DNA from: Paenibacillus mellifer
Lineage (GTDB): Bacteria > Bacillota > Bacilli > Paenibacillales > Paenibacillaceae
NCBI RefSeq assembly: GCF_023195895.1
Contig: NZ_JALPRK010000018.1
Span: 1 to 64,000 of the forward strand
DNA length: 64,000 nucleotides
Direction of reading: 5' to 3'
The translations under genes and the position numbers were made by a program. Shown piece after piece: positions 38,926-47,743 of the stretch; within the stretch, counting starts at the first letter, position 1, and every line of letters starts with the position of its first letter. The notes beneath the pieces are model-generated. The model worked only from the letters and a program-made list of their open reading frames with translations, was not told where the DNA came from and ran no database searches.

Positions 38926-39312
38926 GTGATTATACAGCTGGATTTACAATCGGACGTCCCGATTTATACGCAGCTGGTCCATCAGATAATCGAAGGGATT
39001 GCCAGCGGGCGGCTTCAATTGGGTGAACCCCTGCCATCGGTACGAAGTCTAGCGTCTGACATCGGTGTGAACCTGCATACGGTGAACAAAGCCTACACGT
39101 TGCTGAAACAGGAAGGATATATCCAGGTCCACCGCCAAAAGGGCGTCGTCATTGATCCGCTCGGCATGCCTCCGGTCACTCCCGAATTCCGTGAGAAACA
39201 ACGGCGCGAGCTGCGTCCGATCGTAGCGGAGGCTATCTGCCGCGGGATAGAGAAGGACGAGTTGCTCTCCCTAGTGGAACAAATCCACCAAGAAATTACT
39301 CGAGAGGAGTAG
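38926..39312 (+). CDS. GntR-family transcriptional regulator, YtrA type
   Basis: 128 residues: an N-terminal winged helix (PIYTQLVHQIIEGI, GEPLPSVRSLASDIGVNLHTVNKAY, GVVI) with only a short C-terminal helical tail, the size of the YtrA subfamily that controls membrane-associated operons. Start is GTG at 38926 after AAGGAGATG. It probably represses its own operon through the palindrome on the promoter; the effector is unknown. The next gene begins 6 bp later. Confidence 0.93.
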   Translation: MIIQLDLQSDVPIYTQLVHQIIEGIASGRLQLGEPLPSVRSLASDIGVNLHTVNKAYTLLKQEGYIQVHRQKGVVIDPLGMPPVTPEFREKQRRELRPIVAEAICRGIEKDELLSLVEQIHQEITREE

Positions 39313-39318
39313 TACCCT

Positions 39319-40425
39319 ATGATGCTTCTATCTACGTTGTTATTGTTGCTTATGTTTCTCCCCCTGTTAGCTTCCCTGGCCTTCATGCCTTATTTGACCC
39401 GGGAAACAGTGAGCTTCGGCGTATCGGTCAGCGCGGAGCAATATTGGAGTGAACCGATCCGTCGGTTGCGTCAGCAATATGCCGTCGTGAGCGGGGGGAT
39501 TTATTCCCTGCTGCTGTTTGCGTGCCTGCTTAGTGTATGGAACAAGGACGGAAACGCCCAAGGCGTCTGGTTTAGCGTTTATGTCGGATTAACGATCGTC
39601 GTCTCTACGGCCCTCTACCTTATTTATTATTATCGTATGAAAAAGATCCGTCCAACCTTGCCCGTCGCTTCGTCGGCTCCCACTCTACTGGCGGTGGACA
39701 CCGGCTTTCGCCGGCAAAAGCTGGCGCTTTCCAACAAGTGGTTCTTGGTCCACGCGGTGTTTATTGCCGCCAGTGTAGCCTTGGTATTAAGCCAATACGC
39801 TACGATACCAGATCCCGTCGCGATGAAATTTGACTTCTCTGGAGAAGTGGTGCGCAGCGCCGCCAAATCTTACCGTATCGTGTTGTTTCCCAACGTGATG
39901 CAGGTGATTATGACCGTACTATTCGGGTTTGTCAACTGGTCGATTCAGCACAGCAAGCAGCAGCTCCAAGCCGCCGACCCGGAACGTTCAATCCGCCAAA
40001 ACGCTGCGTTCCGCCGCAGATGGTCTATTTTTACACTGGCGTCCTCGCTGGCGTTAATCCTGATGTTCTCGTTCATGCAAGTGAACATGATTCGTCCGAT
40101 GGATAAGAACGTTATCACGGCAGTTAGCATGGCGGTTCCCGTGTTCATCGTACTGTTTGCGCTGGTGTTATCCTTCACCACAGGACAAGGCGGAAGCCGG
40201 ATCGGCCGCGGTGCCCCAGCAGCGACCGGCTCAAGCACGGCACCGGTTCCGGATGATCGCTACTGGAAGCTAGGTTCTATTTACTTCAATCCGCAAGACC
40301 CATCCTTATTTGTCGAGAAGCGAAGCGGCATCGGCTGGACGATGAATTTCGCCAATCCGCTATCCTGGATCACCTTGCTTGGTATTTTGGCTGTCATCAG
40401 TTGGTCTGCCTGGCTCGCAAAATAG
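39319..40425 (+). CDS. DUF1648/DUF5808 multi-pass membrane protein
   Basis: 368 residues with about eight hydrophobic helices. The DUF1648 segment (PDPVAMKFDFSGEVVR) is in the middle, as in SdpI-like and YtrA-linked membrane proteins. The C-terminal YWKLGSIYFNPQDPSLFVEKRSGIGWTMNFANPLSW matches DUF5808. Function unknown; DUF1648 proteins include SdpI, an immunity and signalling protein, so a role in sensing envelope stress or toxin is possible. GAGAGGAG precedes the ATG; co-transcribed with the GntR gene. Confidence 0.85.
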   Translation: MMLLSTLLLLLMFLPLLASLAFMPYLTRETVSFGVSVSAEQYWSEPIRRLRQQYAVVSGGIYSLLLFACLLSVWNKDGNAQGVWFSVYVGLTIVVSTALYLIYYYRMKKIRPTLPVASSAPTLLAVDTGFRRQKLALSNKWFLVHAVFIAASVALVLSQYATIPDPVAMKFDFSGEVVRSAAKSYRIVLFPNVMQVIMTVLFGFVNWSIQHSKQQLQAADPERSIRQNAAFRRRWSIFTLASSLALILMFSFMQVNMIRPMDKNVITAVSMAVPVFIVLFALVLSFTTGQGGSRIGRGAPAATGSSTAPVPDDRYWKLGSIYFNPQDPSLFVEKRSGIGWTMNFANPLSWITLLGILAVISWSAWLAK

Positions 40426-40449
40426 AAGTTAATCAAGGAGGAAATGACA

Positions 40450-42075
40450 ATGACGAAACGATCCCAATTGTTCAAAAATGCAGCCGCCGCAACGCTGGCG
40501 CTCAGCCTGGCCCTCCCGTCCGCTTCTGCCTTCGCGGCGAAGCAAAGCGGCACGGCACTCGCCCCGGTACGGGAAGCCGCCGAAGGTTTTGGCGCACAAG
40601 TCCACTGGGAGTCCGGTAGCGATACGATCCTTGTCACGAAAGACAGCCATAAGCTGGTGCTAACCATCGGTTCTGCGGAGGCCCTCTTAGACGGGAACCA
40701 CGTTATTCTTGATGAGCCAGTACGCATTGCCGAGGGCCGCGCGCTAGTCGACGCCGATTTCCTTGCCGAGGCGTTTGAAGGAAAGAACACGAATCAGCCA
40801 GAAGTCGGGGCTAAAGATCACGCCGACTTGTTCTTGAATGCGCTGCTTGCCGGCGACGGAGTCGAAGCGGCGAAATACGTCAGCCCTTCTTCGTCCTATG
40901 CCCTTCCGGCCGTCATGTTGAACCAACTATGGGCTAACTACGAAATGGTATTTGGCAAAGCGGCGGGGGCCCCGTCCAAAAGCGAAACGGCCAACACGAT
41001 TCATCGCAACGTAACGTACGCCTTCCAAACGGCAGCGATTCCGGTCAACCTGACGCTACGGCTTAACTCCGCCGGGGAGATCGACGATATGTACATCGTC
41101 GCCGCGACCAGCTCGGCATACCAAAAACCCGCCTACGACGACGCTGCCGCTTACACCGAGCGGGAAGTAACCGTTGGCGAAGGGGCCATGGCCCTTCCGG
41201 GCACATTGACGCTGCCAGCCGCGGGCAAGGGGCCTTTCCCGGCGGTGGTGCTCGTGCACGGCTCCGGTACGAACGACCGGAACGAGGCGATTGGCAGCTC
41301 TAAGCCCTTCCGCGACCTCGCGGTTGGCTTGGCTGCGCAAGGCATCGCCGTTCTGCGGTATGACAAGGTCTCGTACGAACATACGTTTAAAGTCGCAGCG
41401 GATCCGAAGTTCACGCTTAAAAAGGAGACTGTCGACGATGCTCTGAAGGCGGTCGCTTTATTGAAGCAAACGCCGGAAATCGATGCTTCACGCATCTTCG
41501 TCGCCGGTCACAGTCAGGGCGGCTACGCCATGCCGCTGATTACCGAAGGCGATGCTAGTGGCGACATCGCCGGAACGATTTTGCTGTCCGGACCAAGCGG
41601 TAAATTCGCCGACGTGTTGGCCGAGCAGCAAGCCGAACTCGTCGGCCGGGTGAAACAGCTTGGCCAAGATACGGCGCCTTACGAGCAACAAGCTGCTGTG
41701 TACACGTCGATCGCCGCGATGGTTAACGACCCGCAGTACAGCGTCGACCATATGCCGGAGCAGTTCCCGGCCCAGCCTGCTTATTGGTGGTTTGATCAGA
41801 AGAACTACGTGCCGGCCGAACTCGCCAAGCAGCAATCCGGTCCGATGCTGATCCTGCAAGGCGAGAACGACTGGCAGGTGACGATGAAGCAGTTCGAAGG
41901 CTGGAAAACAGCGCTGCAGGGCCGCAAAGACGTCACCTTCAAATCGTATCCGCAGGTCAATCATCTGCTGGCCAAGGTGGACGCTCTCTCCATCGGCGCC
42001 GAATACACCCAGCCGTCCAACGTGTCCAAGGAGATCGTCGACGATATCTCCGCTTGGGTTCGGGGGATCAAGTAA
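40450..42075 (+). CDS. secreted alpha/beta hydrolase with stalk and DUF3887-like domains
   Basis: 541 residues: signal peptide ending PSASAFAAK (about 1-32), a copper-amine-oxidase-like stalk domain (about 33-120), a DUF3887-like region (about 120-220), and an alpha/beta hydrolase domain with oxyanion HGSGTNDR, nucleophile GHSQGG, and His in QVNHLL near the end. It should act outside the membrane on an unknown ester or amide. AAGGAGG is 8 bp from the ATG at 40450 and only 2 bp from an earlier ATG. Third gene of the GntR operon, 24 bp after the membrane protein. Confidence 0.88.
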   Translation: MTKRSQLFKNAAAATLALSLALPSASAFAAKQSGTALAPVREAAEGFGAQVHWESGSDTILVTKDSHKLVLTIGSAEALLDGNHVILDEPVRIAEGRALVDADFLAEAFEGKNTNQPEVGAKDHADLFLNALLAGDGVEAAKYVSPSSSYALPAVMLNQLWANYEMVFGKAAGAPSKSETANTIHRNVTYAFQTAAIPVNLTLRLNSAGEIDDMYIVAATSSAYQKPAYDDAAAYTEREVTVGEGAMALPGTLTLPAAGKGPFPAVVLVHGSGTNDRNEAIGSSKPFRDLAVGLAAQGIAVLRYDKVSYEHTFKVAADPKFTLKKETVDDALKAVALLKQTPEIDASRIFVAGHSQGGYAMPLITEGDASGDIAGTILLSGPSGKFADVLAEQQAELVGRVKQLGQDTAPYEQQAAVYTSIAAMVNDPQYSVDHMPEQFPAQPAYWWFDQKNYVPAELAKQQSGPMLILQGENDWQVTMKQFEGWKTALQGRKDVTFKSYPQVNHLLAKVDALSIGAEYTQPSNVSKEIVDDISAWVRGIK

Positions 42076-42147
42076 GCCGCGCTGCGCTTACTGCCCCATC
42101 GAAGCCAACAAAAGGGTTCGGCCCAAAAGGTAGTAGATCAGTTCGCG

Positions 42148-42327
42148 GAAATGTTGCATTTTGTGCAGGATTTGGGTGTGAAACGGGCCTGTGGAGGTGA
42201 AATGTTGCATTTCCTGCATCATTTCCACCCCCAAACTGTCCTGCGGGGCCGAAATGTTGCATTTTGTGCAGCATTTTGGGGAGTATGCGAAGGAATCGGC
42301 TGAAATTGTTGCACAAACTGCAACATT
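42148..42327. repeat. 51-bp-period array of TTGCA-N5-TGCA palindromes
   Basis: Four units, each starting GAAATGTTGCA or GAAATTGTTGCA, begin at 42148, 42199, 42251 and 42302. Each contains an inverted repeat TTGCA with a 5-bp centre and TGCA(G/T/A). The sequence between is not conserved to the same degree. It fills the gap between two convergent genes. No gene is seen in 42076-42356. Confidence 0.8.
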
Positions 42328-42356
42328 CTTGCCGGTATCCCATGTTAGGCCAGCAA

Positions 42357-42398
42357 AGAAAATAATCGGCTCGGTATAAAACCTGGCCGATTATTTTT
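42357..42398. terminator. bidirectional terminator beside the IclR gene
   Basis: Ten-bp arms AATAATCGGC / GCCGATTATT with T runs on both sides (TTTTTT on plus, TTTTCTTT on minus). It ends the IclR transcript and may catch read-through from the hydrolase operon. Confidence 0.8.
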
Positions 42399-42433
42399 TC
42401 AATCAAGGGTACTTCTTAATCCCTTGACGCGGG

Positions 42434-43174
42434 CTACATCATCAAGCCCATCTCCCGGGCCGCCTCCACCAGGATCGGCCCGTACTCCTCCAGCCGCTGC
42501 AACGTCAAGCGGCTGACCGGCCCCGACACAGACAGGGCAGCGGCGAGCTTCCCCGTCCGGTCGAAGATCGGCGCGGAGACGGCGGACGCCCCCGGCTCCC
42601 GCTCCTCGTAGCTGGTGGCATATCCGTGTCCACGGATCTCCTCCAGCTGCGCCACATAGGCCGCCCGGTCCACCGCCGGCGGCCAATCCGGGCTGTCCAG
42701 CACCGCCTGGAGCACCTCGTCGCCCGAGTAGGCGACGAGAACCTTGCTGGACGCGCCCACGTACAGCGGCAGTCGCGCACCGACCGGCGCGACCCGGCGG
42801 ATCGCCTGGTTGCTCTGCACCGCCTGGATCCGCAGCCGCTCGATCCCGTCGCGCAAATACAGGCTAACCGTCTCCCCGAGCCGGTCACGAAGCCGCTCCA
42901 TCTGCGGCAGCAGCAGCACAGCCGGATCGTCGCTATGGGACATATGCGTCGACAGCTCCCAGACCTTAAGACCAAGGCGGTATTTCTCCGTCGCCGGATC
43001 ACGAACGACAAAACCTCGCTCCTCCAACGTGGTCAATAAGCGGTGCACTGTGCTTTTATGCAGGCCGATTTCGGCGGCAATTTCCGTCAATCCCAAGTCA
43101 CTTGCTTTGGTGAAACAACCCAATATATCTAAAGCCCGCTCGACCGCGCGTACCGTCAGCTTTCGGTCTTCCAT
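42434..43174 (-). CDS. IclR-family transcriptional regulator
   Basis: 247 residues: N-terminal winged helix (about 5-75, VERALDILGCF, LTEIAAEIGLHKSTVHRLL), then the IclR effector domain (ETVSLYLRDGIERLRIQ, LYVGASSKVLVAY, YATSYEEREPGASAVSAPIFD). Family members bind small organic acids and control sugar-acid or glyoxylate-type pathways. The ATG at 43174 follows AAGGAGAG; the frame extends 33 codons upstream through the promoter and is rejected. Its leader has a palindrome shared in half-sites with that of acnA, suggesting autoregulation and possibly control of aconitase. Confidence 0.93.
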   Translation of the reverse strand: MEDRKLTVRAVERALDILGCFTKASDLGLTEIAAEIGLHKSTVHRLLTTLEERGFVVRDPATEKYRLGLKVWELSTHMSHSDDPAVLLLPQMERLRDRLGETVSLYLRDGIERLRIQAVQSNQAIRRVAPVGARLPLYVGASSKVLVAYSGDEVLQAVLDSPDWPPAVDRAAYVAQLEEIRGHGYATSYEEREPGASAVSAPIFDRTGKLAAALSVSGPVSRLTLQRLEEYGPILVEAAREMGLMM

Positions 43175-43194
43175 CCGGCATCTACTCTCCTTAT

Positions 43195-43211
43195 GTTTCA
43201 CTATATGAAAC
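43195..43211. promoter_or_regulatory. GTTTCA-N5-TGAAAC palindrome in the IclR leader
   Basis: Arms GTTTCA and TGAAAC around CTATA, lying between the IclR gene's -10 and ribosome site, about +6 to +23 of the predicted transcript. A second half-site TGAAAC is next to the -35 at 43253. Matches the acnA leader site at 35153 in arms, spacing and position. Confidence 0.6.
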
Positions 43212-43223
43212 TCGGTTACATAA

Positions 43224-43252
43224 ATTATATGAGAGAAGCGAATTTCCGTCAA
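43224..43252 (-). promoter_or_regulatory. IclR gene promoter
   Basis: On the minus strand, -35 TTGACG (43247-43252) and -10 TATAAT (43224-43229) with 17-bp spacing. Confidence 0.75.
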
Positions 43253-43267
43253 TGAAACACCTTCCAT

Positions 43268-43296
43268 TGACATTAATAAGGGATCGACTTACGATT
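43268..43296 (+). promoter_or_regulatory. candidate promoter of the membrane hydrolase gene
   Basis: -35 TTGACA (43268-43273) and -10 TACGAT (43291-43296), spacing 17 bp. A second TATAAT at 43390-43395 lacks a good -35. Confidence 0.5.
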
Positions 43297-43417
43297 AAAT
43301 TCAGGAGAATCGTGTTATTTCGACATTTTCTCCAGTTCACCTTCCAATAAAAGCGTTTTCTTAATGGTAAACAGTCCTGATTTACATCATATAATCTAGT
43401 AACTGGGAGGGGAGCAC

Positions 43418-44449
43418 ATGAGTCAAACTGGCCCAAATGACCTTCCCTTGCCTTCTTCGGCTTACGTTACCGGCGATGTTCCCGTGGCTGCCGCCCGGCG
43501 CATCAGCATAAAGAATATCCTCGTAGCCCTCTTGTTGTCCGTGCTGTTTTTCCTGATTTTTTGCTTCGTCTCGCTGCACGGCTACATCGCCTGGGTGTTG
43601 TCCAACCCAACGGTGGCACCGCTTTATTCTAATCCGAAGTTGTCCATCAACCTCGAATACGAGAACATCGCTTTTCCCGCGGCCGACGGGAGCCGAATCA
43701 TGCAAGGGTGGTATATTCCTGCGGAAGATTCCGTCAAAACCATCGTATTTAGCCATGGGTATGGGGCCAATCGTGAGGAATCCTGGATTCCGATGTATGA
43801 TCTGGCTAATTTCGCCCATCGACTGAACTTTAATGTCCTGATGTTTGATTACGGCTTTGCCGCGCAAAACAGTAAAGAGGTCGCCACCGGCGGTAAAAAG
43901 GAAGCCCAGCAACTGCTCGGAGCGATCCAGGTTGCCAAGCAACGGGGCGGCCAGGAAATCATCGTGTGGGGTTTCTCCATGGGAGCCGGGACCGCCTTAC
44001 AAGCCGCTTTGAAAAGTCCGGACATCGACGGCATGATCCTCGACAGTACGTTCTTGCTTGAGCCGGATACGATGTACCATAACATCCGTCAGCATATCGG
44101 GCTACCCCGACATCCGTCGCTGGAGATCATCGGTATGCTGCTGCCGGTGCTGAACGGAACCAGCCTGCGACAAATTCCATACGCCCAGGTTAAATCGGAG
44201 GATTATCCTTTTCCAACTCTGTTCATTCACGGTACTAAGGATGAAAAAGCGCCCTACCCTATCGCGGAGAAACTTGCGGCGAACCAAACCAATCCCGATT
44301 CCGGCGTTTGGATCGTGGACGGCGCCCATCATGAATTAATTTTCCGGGAGCATCCGAAGGAGTATTTACGCAAAGTGTCGCTGTTCCTCGGCAAAATCAA
44401 GCTGGCATCCCAAAATACCAACGTACAAACCGGGTCCGTATCTGAATAG
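43418..44449 (+). CDS. membrane-anchored alpha/beta hydrolase
   Basis: 343 residues. One N-terminal membrane helix (about 27-50), then an alpha/beta hydrolase fold: oxyanion FSHGYGANREES, nucleophile elbow WGFSMGAG, acid in FIHGTKDEKAPY, and His in DGAHHELIF. Related to Bem46-like and YqkD-type hydrolases of Bacillales; the substrate is unknown. GGGAGGGGAG precedes the ATG. Divergent from the IclR gene and possibly under its influence. Confidence 0.88.
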   Translation: MSQTGPNDLPLPSSAYVTGDVPVAAARRISIKNILVALLLSVLFFLIFCFVSLHGYIAWVLSNPTVAPLYSNPKLSINLEYENIAFPAADGSRIMQGWYIPAEDSVKTIVFSHGYGANREESWIPMYDLANFAHRLNFNVLMFDYGFAAQNSKEVATGGKKEAQQLLGAIQVAKQRGGQEIIVWGFSMGAGTALQAALKSPDIDGMILDSTFLLEPDTMYHNIRQHIGLPRHPSLEIIGMLLPVLNGTSLRQIPYAQVKSEDYPFPTLFIHGTKDEKAPYPIAEKLAANQTNPDSGVWIVDGAHHELIFREHPKEYLRKVSLFLGKIKLASQNTNVQTGSVSE

Positions 44450-44517
44450 CATAAGCCAACCCTCCTCGCCAATAAGTTAGTAGTAATGTACTTCTTATTC
44501 TTGAGGAGGTAGGCCGA

Positions 44518-45780
44518 ATGTTGTTCGTTTACGGGCCTTTTTTGCCTGTGCGTATTTTGGAGGAAATCCGTTTCTGGAAGCAGCAGGAAGCGGAGCATAC
44601 GGAGGTGATCCAAGCCATTGTTCCCGGCCTGGAGGCCAATTACGTTCAGCTGCTTGAGGAATGGAAACCGATCTTTGCGGCGACGGAGGCCGCTGCCGAC
44701 AAGCTGCTGCAATACGCTTTGACAACCCCCTCAGCGACCTCGAGTCCGGAGGTGATTCGTCAGACGGAACGGCTTCTCCAGGCGTCATTCAAGCAATCCC
44801 GAGAGTTTATCCGCAACCTCGAAGTCATGCTGCAGCACAGCGCTGCCGTTAAATCGGTGCCGCTGGCCCCAGTCGTACTGCTGCATATCATTCGTGAATC
44901 GGCGTATTTCCTCGAGGTCCTCGAGCGGTTGAACCGGCCAGGGGAAATTGCCGGTAACATGGCCGGGGCGACACCCTCCCCTTATCCTTATCCCCCTGCT
45001 GCGCCCCTCCCAGCATCGCTAAACAGAGAGGACACCTCCGATACCACCGTGGAGAACCTGGAAGGCGAAGCCGTGCAGGAAGAGGCAACGCTTCGTCAAG
45101 AACCGGCTGCTACGGACAACGCTGTGGAAGCCGAAGCACGTGTGCCGGAGCGTCCTGTCCCTATCGGCGGTCATACGCTTCCCCCTTTGCCCTACCCATA
45201 TAACGCATTGGAGCCACACATCGACGAGCAGACGATGCGGATCCACCACGACAAGCACCATAAGACGTACGTCGATAATTTGAACAAAGCGGAGCTGAAG
45301 CTGCGGGATGCCCGCAAATCCGGCAATTTCGATTTAGTGAAACATTGGGAGCGAGAACTGGCCTTTAACGGCGCGGGGCATTATCTTCATACGATTTTCT
45401 GGGATGTCATGAATCCAAAGGGCGGAGGCAAACCAGAAGGTGAACTGCTAGAGCAGATCAAACGCGACTTCGGCAGCTACGACGCTTTCCATAAACAGTT
45501 CTCCGAAGCGGCCGCAAAGGTGGAAGGCGGCGGTTGGGCCATTCTCGTGTGGAGCCCACGCGCCCACCGGCTGGAGATCCTCACGGCGGAGAAACACCAG
45601 AATCTATCGCAATGGGACGTTGTCCCGCTGCTACCGCTTGACGTATGGGAGCACGCCTATTATCTGAAGCATCAGAACGTGCGCGCCGACTACATCAAAG
45701 CTTGGTGGAACGTTGTCTATTGGCCGGCCGTCGCCAAGCGGTTCGAGGACGCAAGAAAATTAAAATGGCAGCCGTTTTAA
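44518..45780 (+). CDS. superoxide dismutase (Fe/Mn) with helical N-terminal domain
   Basis: 420 residues. The C-terminal 200 (about 219-420) are a complete Fe/Mn superoxide dismutase: His243 (IHHDKHH), the His in HTIFW, and the Asp/His pair in DVWEHAYYL. The N-terminal about 140 residues are all-helical with conserved-looking E24, E26, H27 and H123, E127 (FWKQQEAEHTEV, LLHIIRESAYFL), which recalls DUF2935-type ferritin-like helices and could bind a second metal; that is inference. A Pro/Glu-rich linker (about 141-218) joins them. No signal peptide. A GAGGAGG site precedes the ATG. It is distinct from the standard sodA at 52352. Confidence 0.9.
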   Translation: MLFVYGPFLPVRILEEIRFWKQQEAEHTEVIQAIVPGLEANYVQLLEEWKPIFAATEAAADKLLQYALTTPSATSSPEVIRQTERLLQASFKQSREFIRNLEVMLQHSAAVKSVPLAPVVLLHIIRESAYFLEVLERLNRPGEIAGNMAGATPSPYPYPPAAPLPASLNREDTSDTTVENLEGEAVQEEATLRQEPAATDNAVEAEARVPERPVPIGGHTLPPLPYPYNALEPHIDEQTMRIHHDKHHKTYVDNLNKAELKLRDARKSGNFDLVKHWERELAFNGAGHYLHTIFWDVMNPKGGGKPEGELLEQIKRDFGSYDAFHKQFSEAAAKVEGGGWAILVWSPRAHRLEILTAEKHQNLSQWDVVPLLPLDVWEHAYYLKHQNVRADYIKAWWNVVYWPAVAKRFEDARKLKWQPF

Positions 45781-45796
45781 CGGCTGCCATTTTGTT
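45762..45796 (+). terminator. terminator overlapping the fusion SOD stop codon
   Basis: Fifteen-bp arms AAAATGGCAGCCGTT / AACGGCTGCCATTTT followed by GTTCAC; the stop codon lies in the loop. The 3' T run is within the stem end, so termination may rely on the A/T-rich base. Confidence 0.75.
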
Positions 45797-45862
45797 CACA
45801 CTATTCACTTTCATTTACTCAATTTGAAGAGGATAAGAGTTAATAACAAAATAATAATAGTG

Positions 45863-46886
45863 TTATTTAATTGTTGGATAAGAAGTTTGCCCCCCAGACA
45901 CAGAAATATCCGTCGATACATTTGATGGAGTGAATGACCAGGAAACTGCCCAAGGCAAACCTACAGTAATTGAATTTCCATTCGCATTATTGGTCGAGTC
46001 AGGCCCCCAATCCAAAATATTGTCCGAAGAGGGGTATTTTAAGCTATGATCTATGTCTATTGTTTCAAGAGACGTAACCGTACTATAAGAAGTTAATTCT
46101 ACATTATTTCTCAGATAAAGATAATCATACTTGGGATCCTGATCTTCGATTGTGTTTCTTTTCAAAATGTAGTCAGCATTTAATGTAGCCCGTAGTATCG
46201 AGTTTCCATTTGCATCATCTCTATATAACGAACTATTGAGATTGTAACCACTAGTAATAATTGTATCTGTGCCATAGCTAAGTATAGATGCGATATCTTC
46301 AGCACTATCTTTTCCATATTGTGAAATCTCTTGAAGTACGACAACCTCATAAAGCGCCTTTTTCTTCCCCTCATATGTGTACGACTGAATATTACTAAAA
46401 AATTTAGGTTCACCATCTACATATCCGATTAAATTCCAATACTCTTCCTTATCATTAATTACTTCATTCATCTCTTCTTTTGATTCTTTCTCTCTTGCTT
46501 GATCTGTTATTCTACTTGGAGTAAATTTTGAGATTTTATTAGAATCCATATTCTCACCAAAAACAAAGACTTCCCGACCATTACTTATGATATTTTGTAG
46601 AATATTCATATTGCTTTCTGCTTTTTCCCATGAAATAACTATAGCGTCAAAATTATCTTGCGGAATCTCTTCATTGTAGCTTATTTCATAGTTATTATTA
46701 AAGTTATTCATTGCATTATGTTCCGAAACTTTATATTGTACTCTTTTTTCTACTTCATGTATCTGGTCTGTGATAACGATTATCTTTTCCTTGATATTCG
46801 TAATATTTGAACCAGCGTATGCACTTGAACTTGAGGTAACAAAAAATAATGCTAAGGAAAATGATACTATAGCTTTTTAGTTTCAT
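45863..46886 (-). pseudogene. AT-rich secreted protein gene with a one-base frameshift in its signal peptide
   Basis: The intact-looking frame from 46711 encodes 282 residues of unknown family, Asn/Ser/Ile-rich. Upstream, an AGGAGG site and ATG at 46886 open a signal peptide in a different frame. Removing one A from the five-A run (46874-46878 on the plus-strand T run) joins them into a 340-residue protein that begins MKLKAIVSFS and has a cleavage-like SSSSAYA. As it stands the ATG frame stops after about 43 codons. It is far more AT-rich than its neighbours, so it was probably acquired. Loss of function, a phase-variable run or a sequencing error are all possible. The C-terminal half has a GLPWAVSWSFTPS stretch. 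Confidence 0.75.
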
Positions 46887-47048
46887 TGACTAGGCCTCCT
46901 ATAATATAATAGGTTCCGGCCAGATCACTTATTGTTATTATATACCAATTATGTTTTCACTATCGATATATTGTTTTTTTAGTCCCTTCCTCCCATTCTT
47001 AACCATATCGCTAAATAGGATAATGATACGCAAACCCATCTCAAAACT

Positions 47049-47092
47049 AAAAAACCTTCAGTTAACGAGGCATAATCCTCGAAACCAAAGGT
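47049..47092 (-). terminator. terminator of folE
   Basis: An interrupted stem (ACCTT, GGTT, CGAGG pairing with CCTCG, AAC, AAGGT) about 15 bp long is followed on the minus strand by six T residues. Between it and 46887 lies AT-rich sequence with no recognisable gene. Confidence 0.75.
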
Positions 47093-47104
47093 CTTTTATA
47101 AAAA

Positions 47105-47698
47105 CTAATTTTTGATGAGCGACAAAAACTCCGCCCGTGCAGCCGCATCCTTGCGGAAGCTTCCGCGTACGGCCGAGGTTACGGTCTTGCTGCCCGGCTT
47201 CTTGACGCCGCGGGCGCACATGCACAGATGCTCGCCTTCGACGACGACCATCACACCTTTCGGCTGCAACACCTCGTCCATGATGTCAGCAATCTGCGAG
47301 GTAATCCGCTCCTGCACTTGCAATCGGCGGGTCACCGCTTCAACCAGACGAGCCAGCTTGCTGAGCCCGGCGATCCGGCCGCTCGGAATATAGCCAATAT
47401 GGGCTTTGCCGAAGAAAGGCGCCATATGATGCTCGCATTGACTATAGTAGACGATGTCTTTGACTATGACGAGTTCCTCGTGATTCTCCTCAAAGGTCAC
47501 GCCCAGTACTTCACGGGGATCCACTTCATATCCGGCAAAGATCTCCTCATACATCCGGGTCACCCGGGCCGGGGTTTCCAGTAGTCCTTCACGTTCCACG
47601 TCTTCCCCGATCAATTTCAGGATTTCCCGAACATGATGTTCAATTTGCTCCCGATTGTCGCCTACTTGCTTATTTACGTAATCTTTCAATCCAGCCAT
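47105..47698 (-). CDS. folE: GTP cyclohydrolase I (type IA)
   Basis: Makes dihydroneopterin triphosphate from GTP, the first step of folate (and queuosine-type) pterin synthesis. 197 residues, standard length. Zn ligands Cys88 and His91 ([10 protein letters not shown]) and Cys159 ([11 protein letters not shown]), GTP-binding KARLVE-type region ([22 protein letters not shown]) and the C-terminal VRGSFR are all present. GGGAGGAGG precedes the ATG. Confidence 0.97.
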   Translation of the reverse strand: MAGLKDYVNKQVGDNREQIEHHVREILKLIGEDVEREGLLETPARVTRMYEEIFAGYEVDPREVLGVTFEENHEELVIVKDIVYYSQCEHHMAPFFGKAHIGYIPSGRIAGLSKLARLVEAVTRRLQVQERITSQIADIMDEVLQPKGVMVVVEGEHLCMCARGVKKPGSKTVTSAVRGSFRKDAAARAEFLSLIKN

Positions 47699-47743
47699 CT
47701 TCAGCGCCTCCTCCCTTCACATGAAATATGTGAAACGTTTCTT

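Noticed and set aside
42068..42406. 112-codon minus-strand frame across the palindrome array
   Set aside because: It runs through repeats and has no ribosome site; the repeat structure, not coding constraint, keeps it open.
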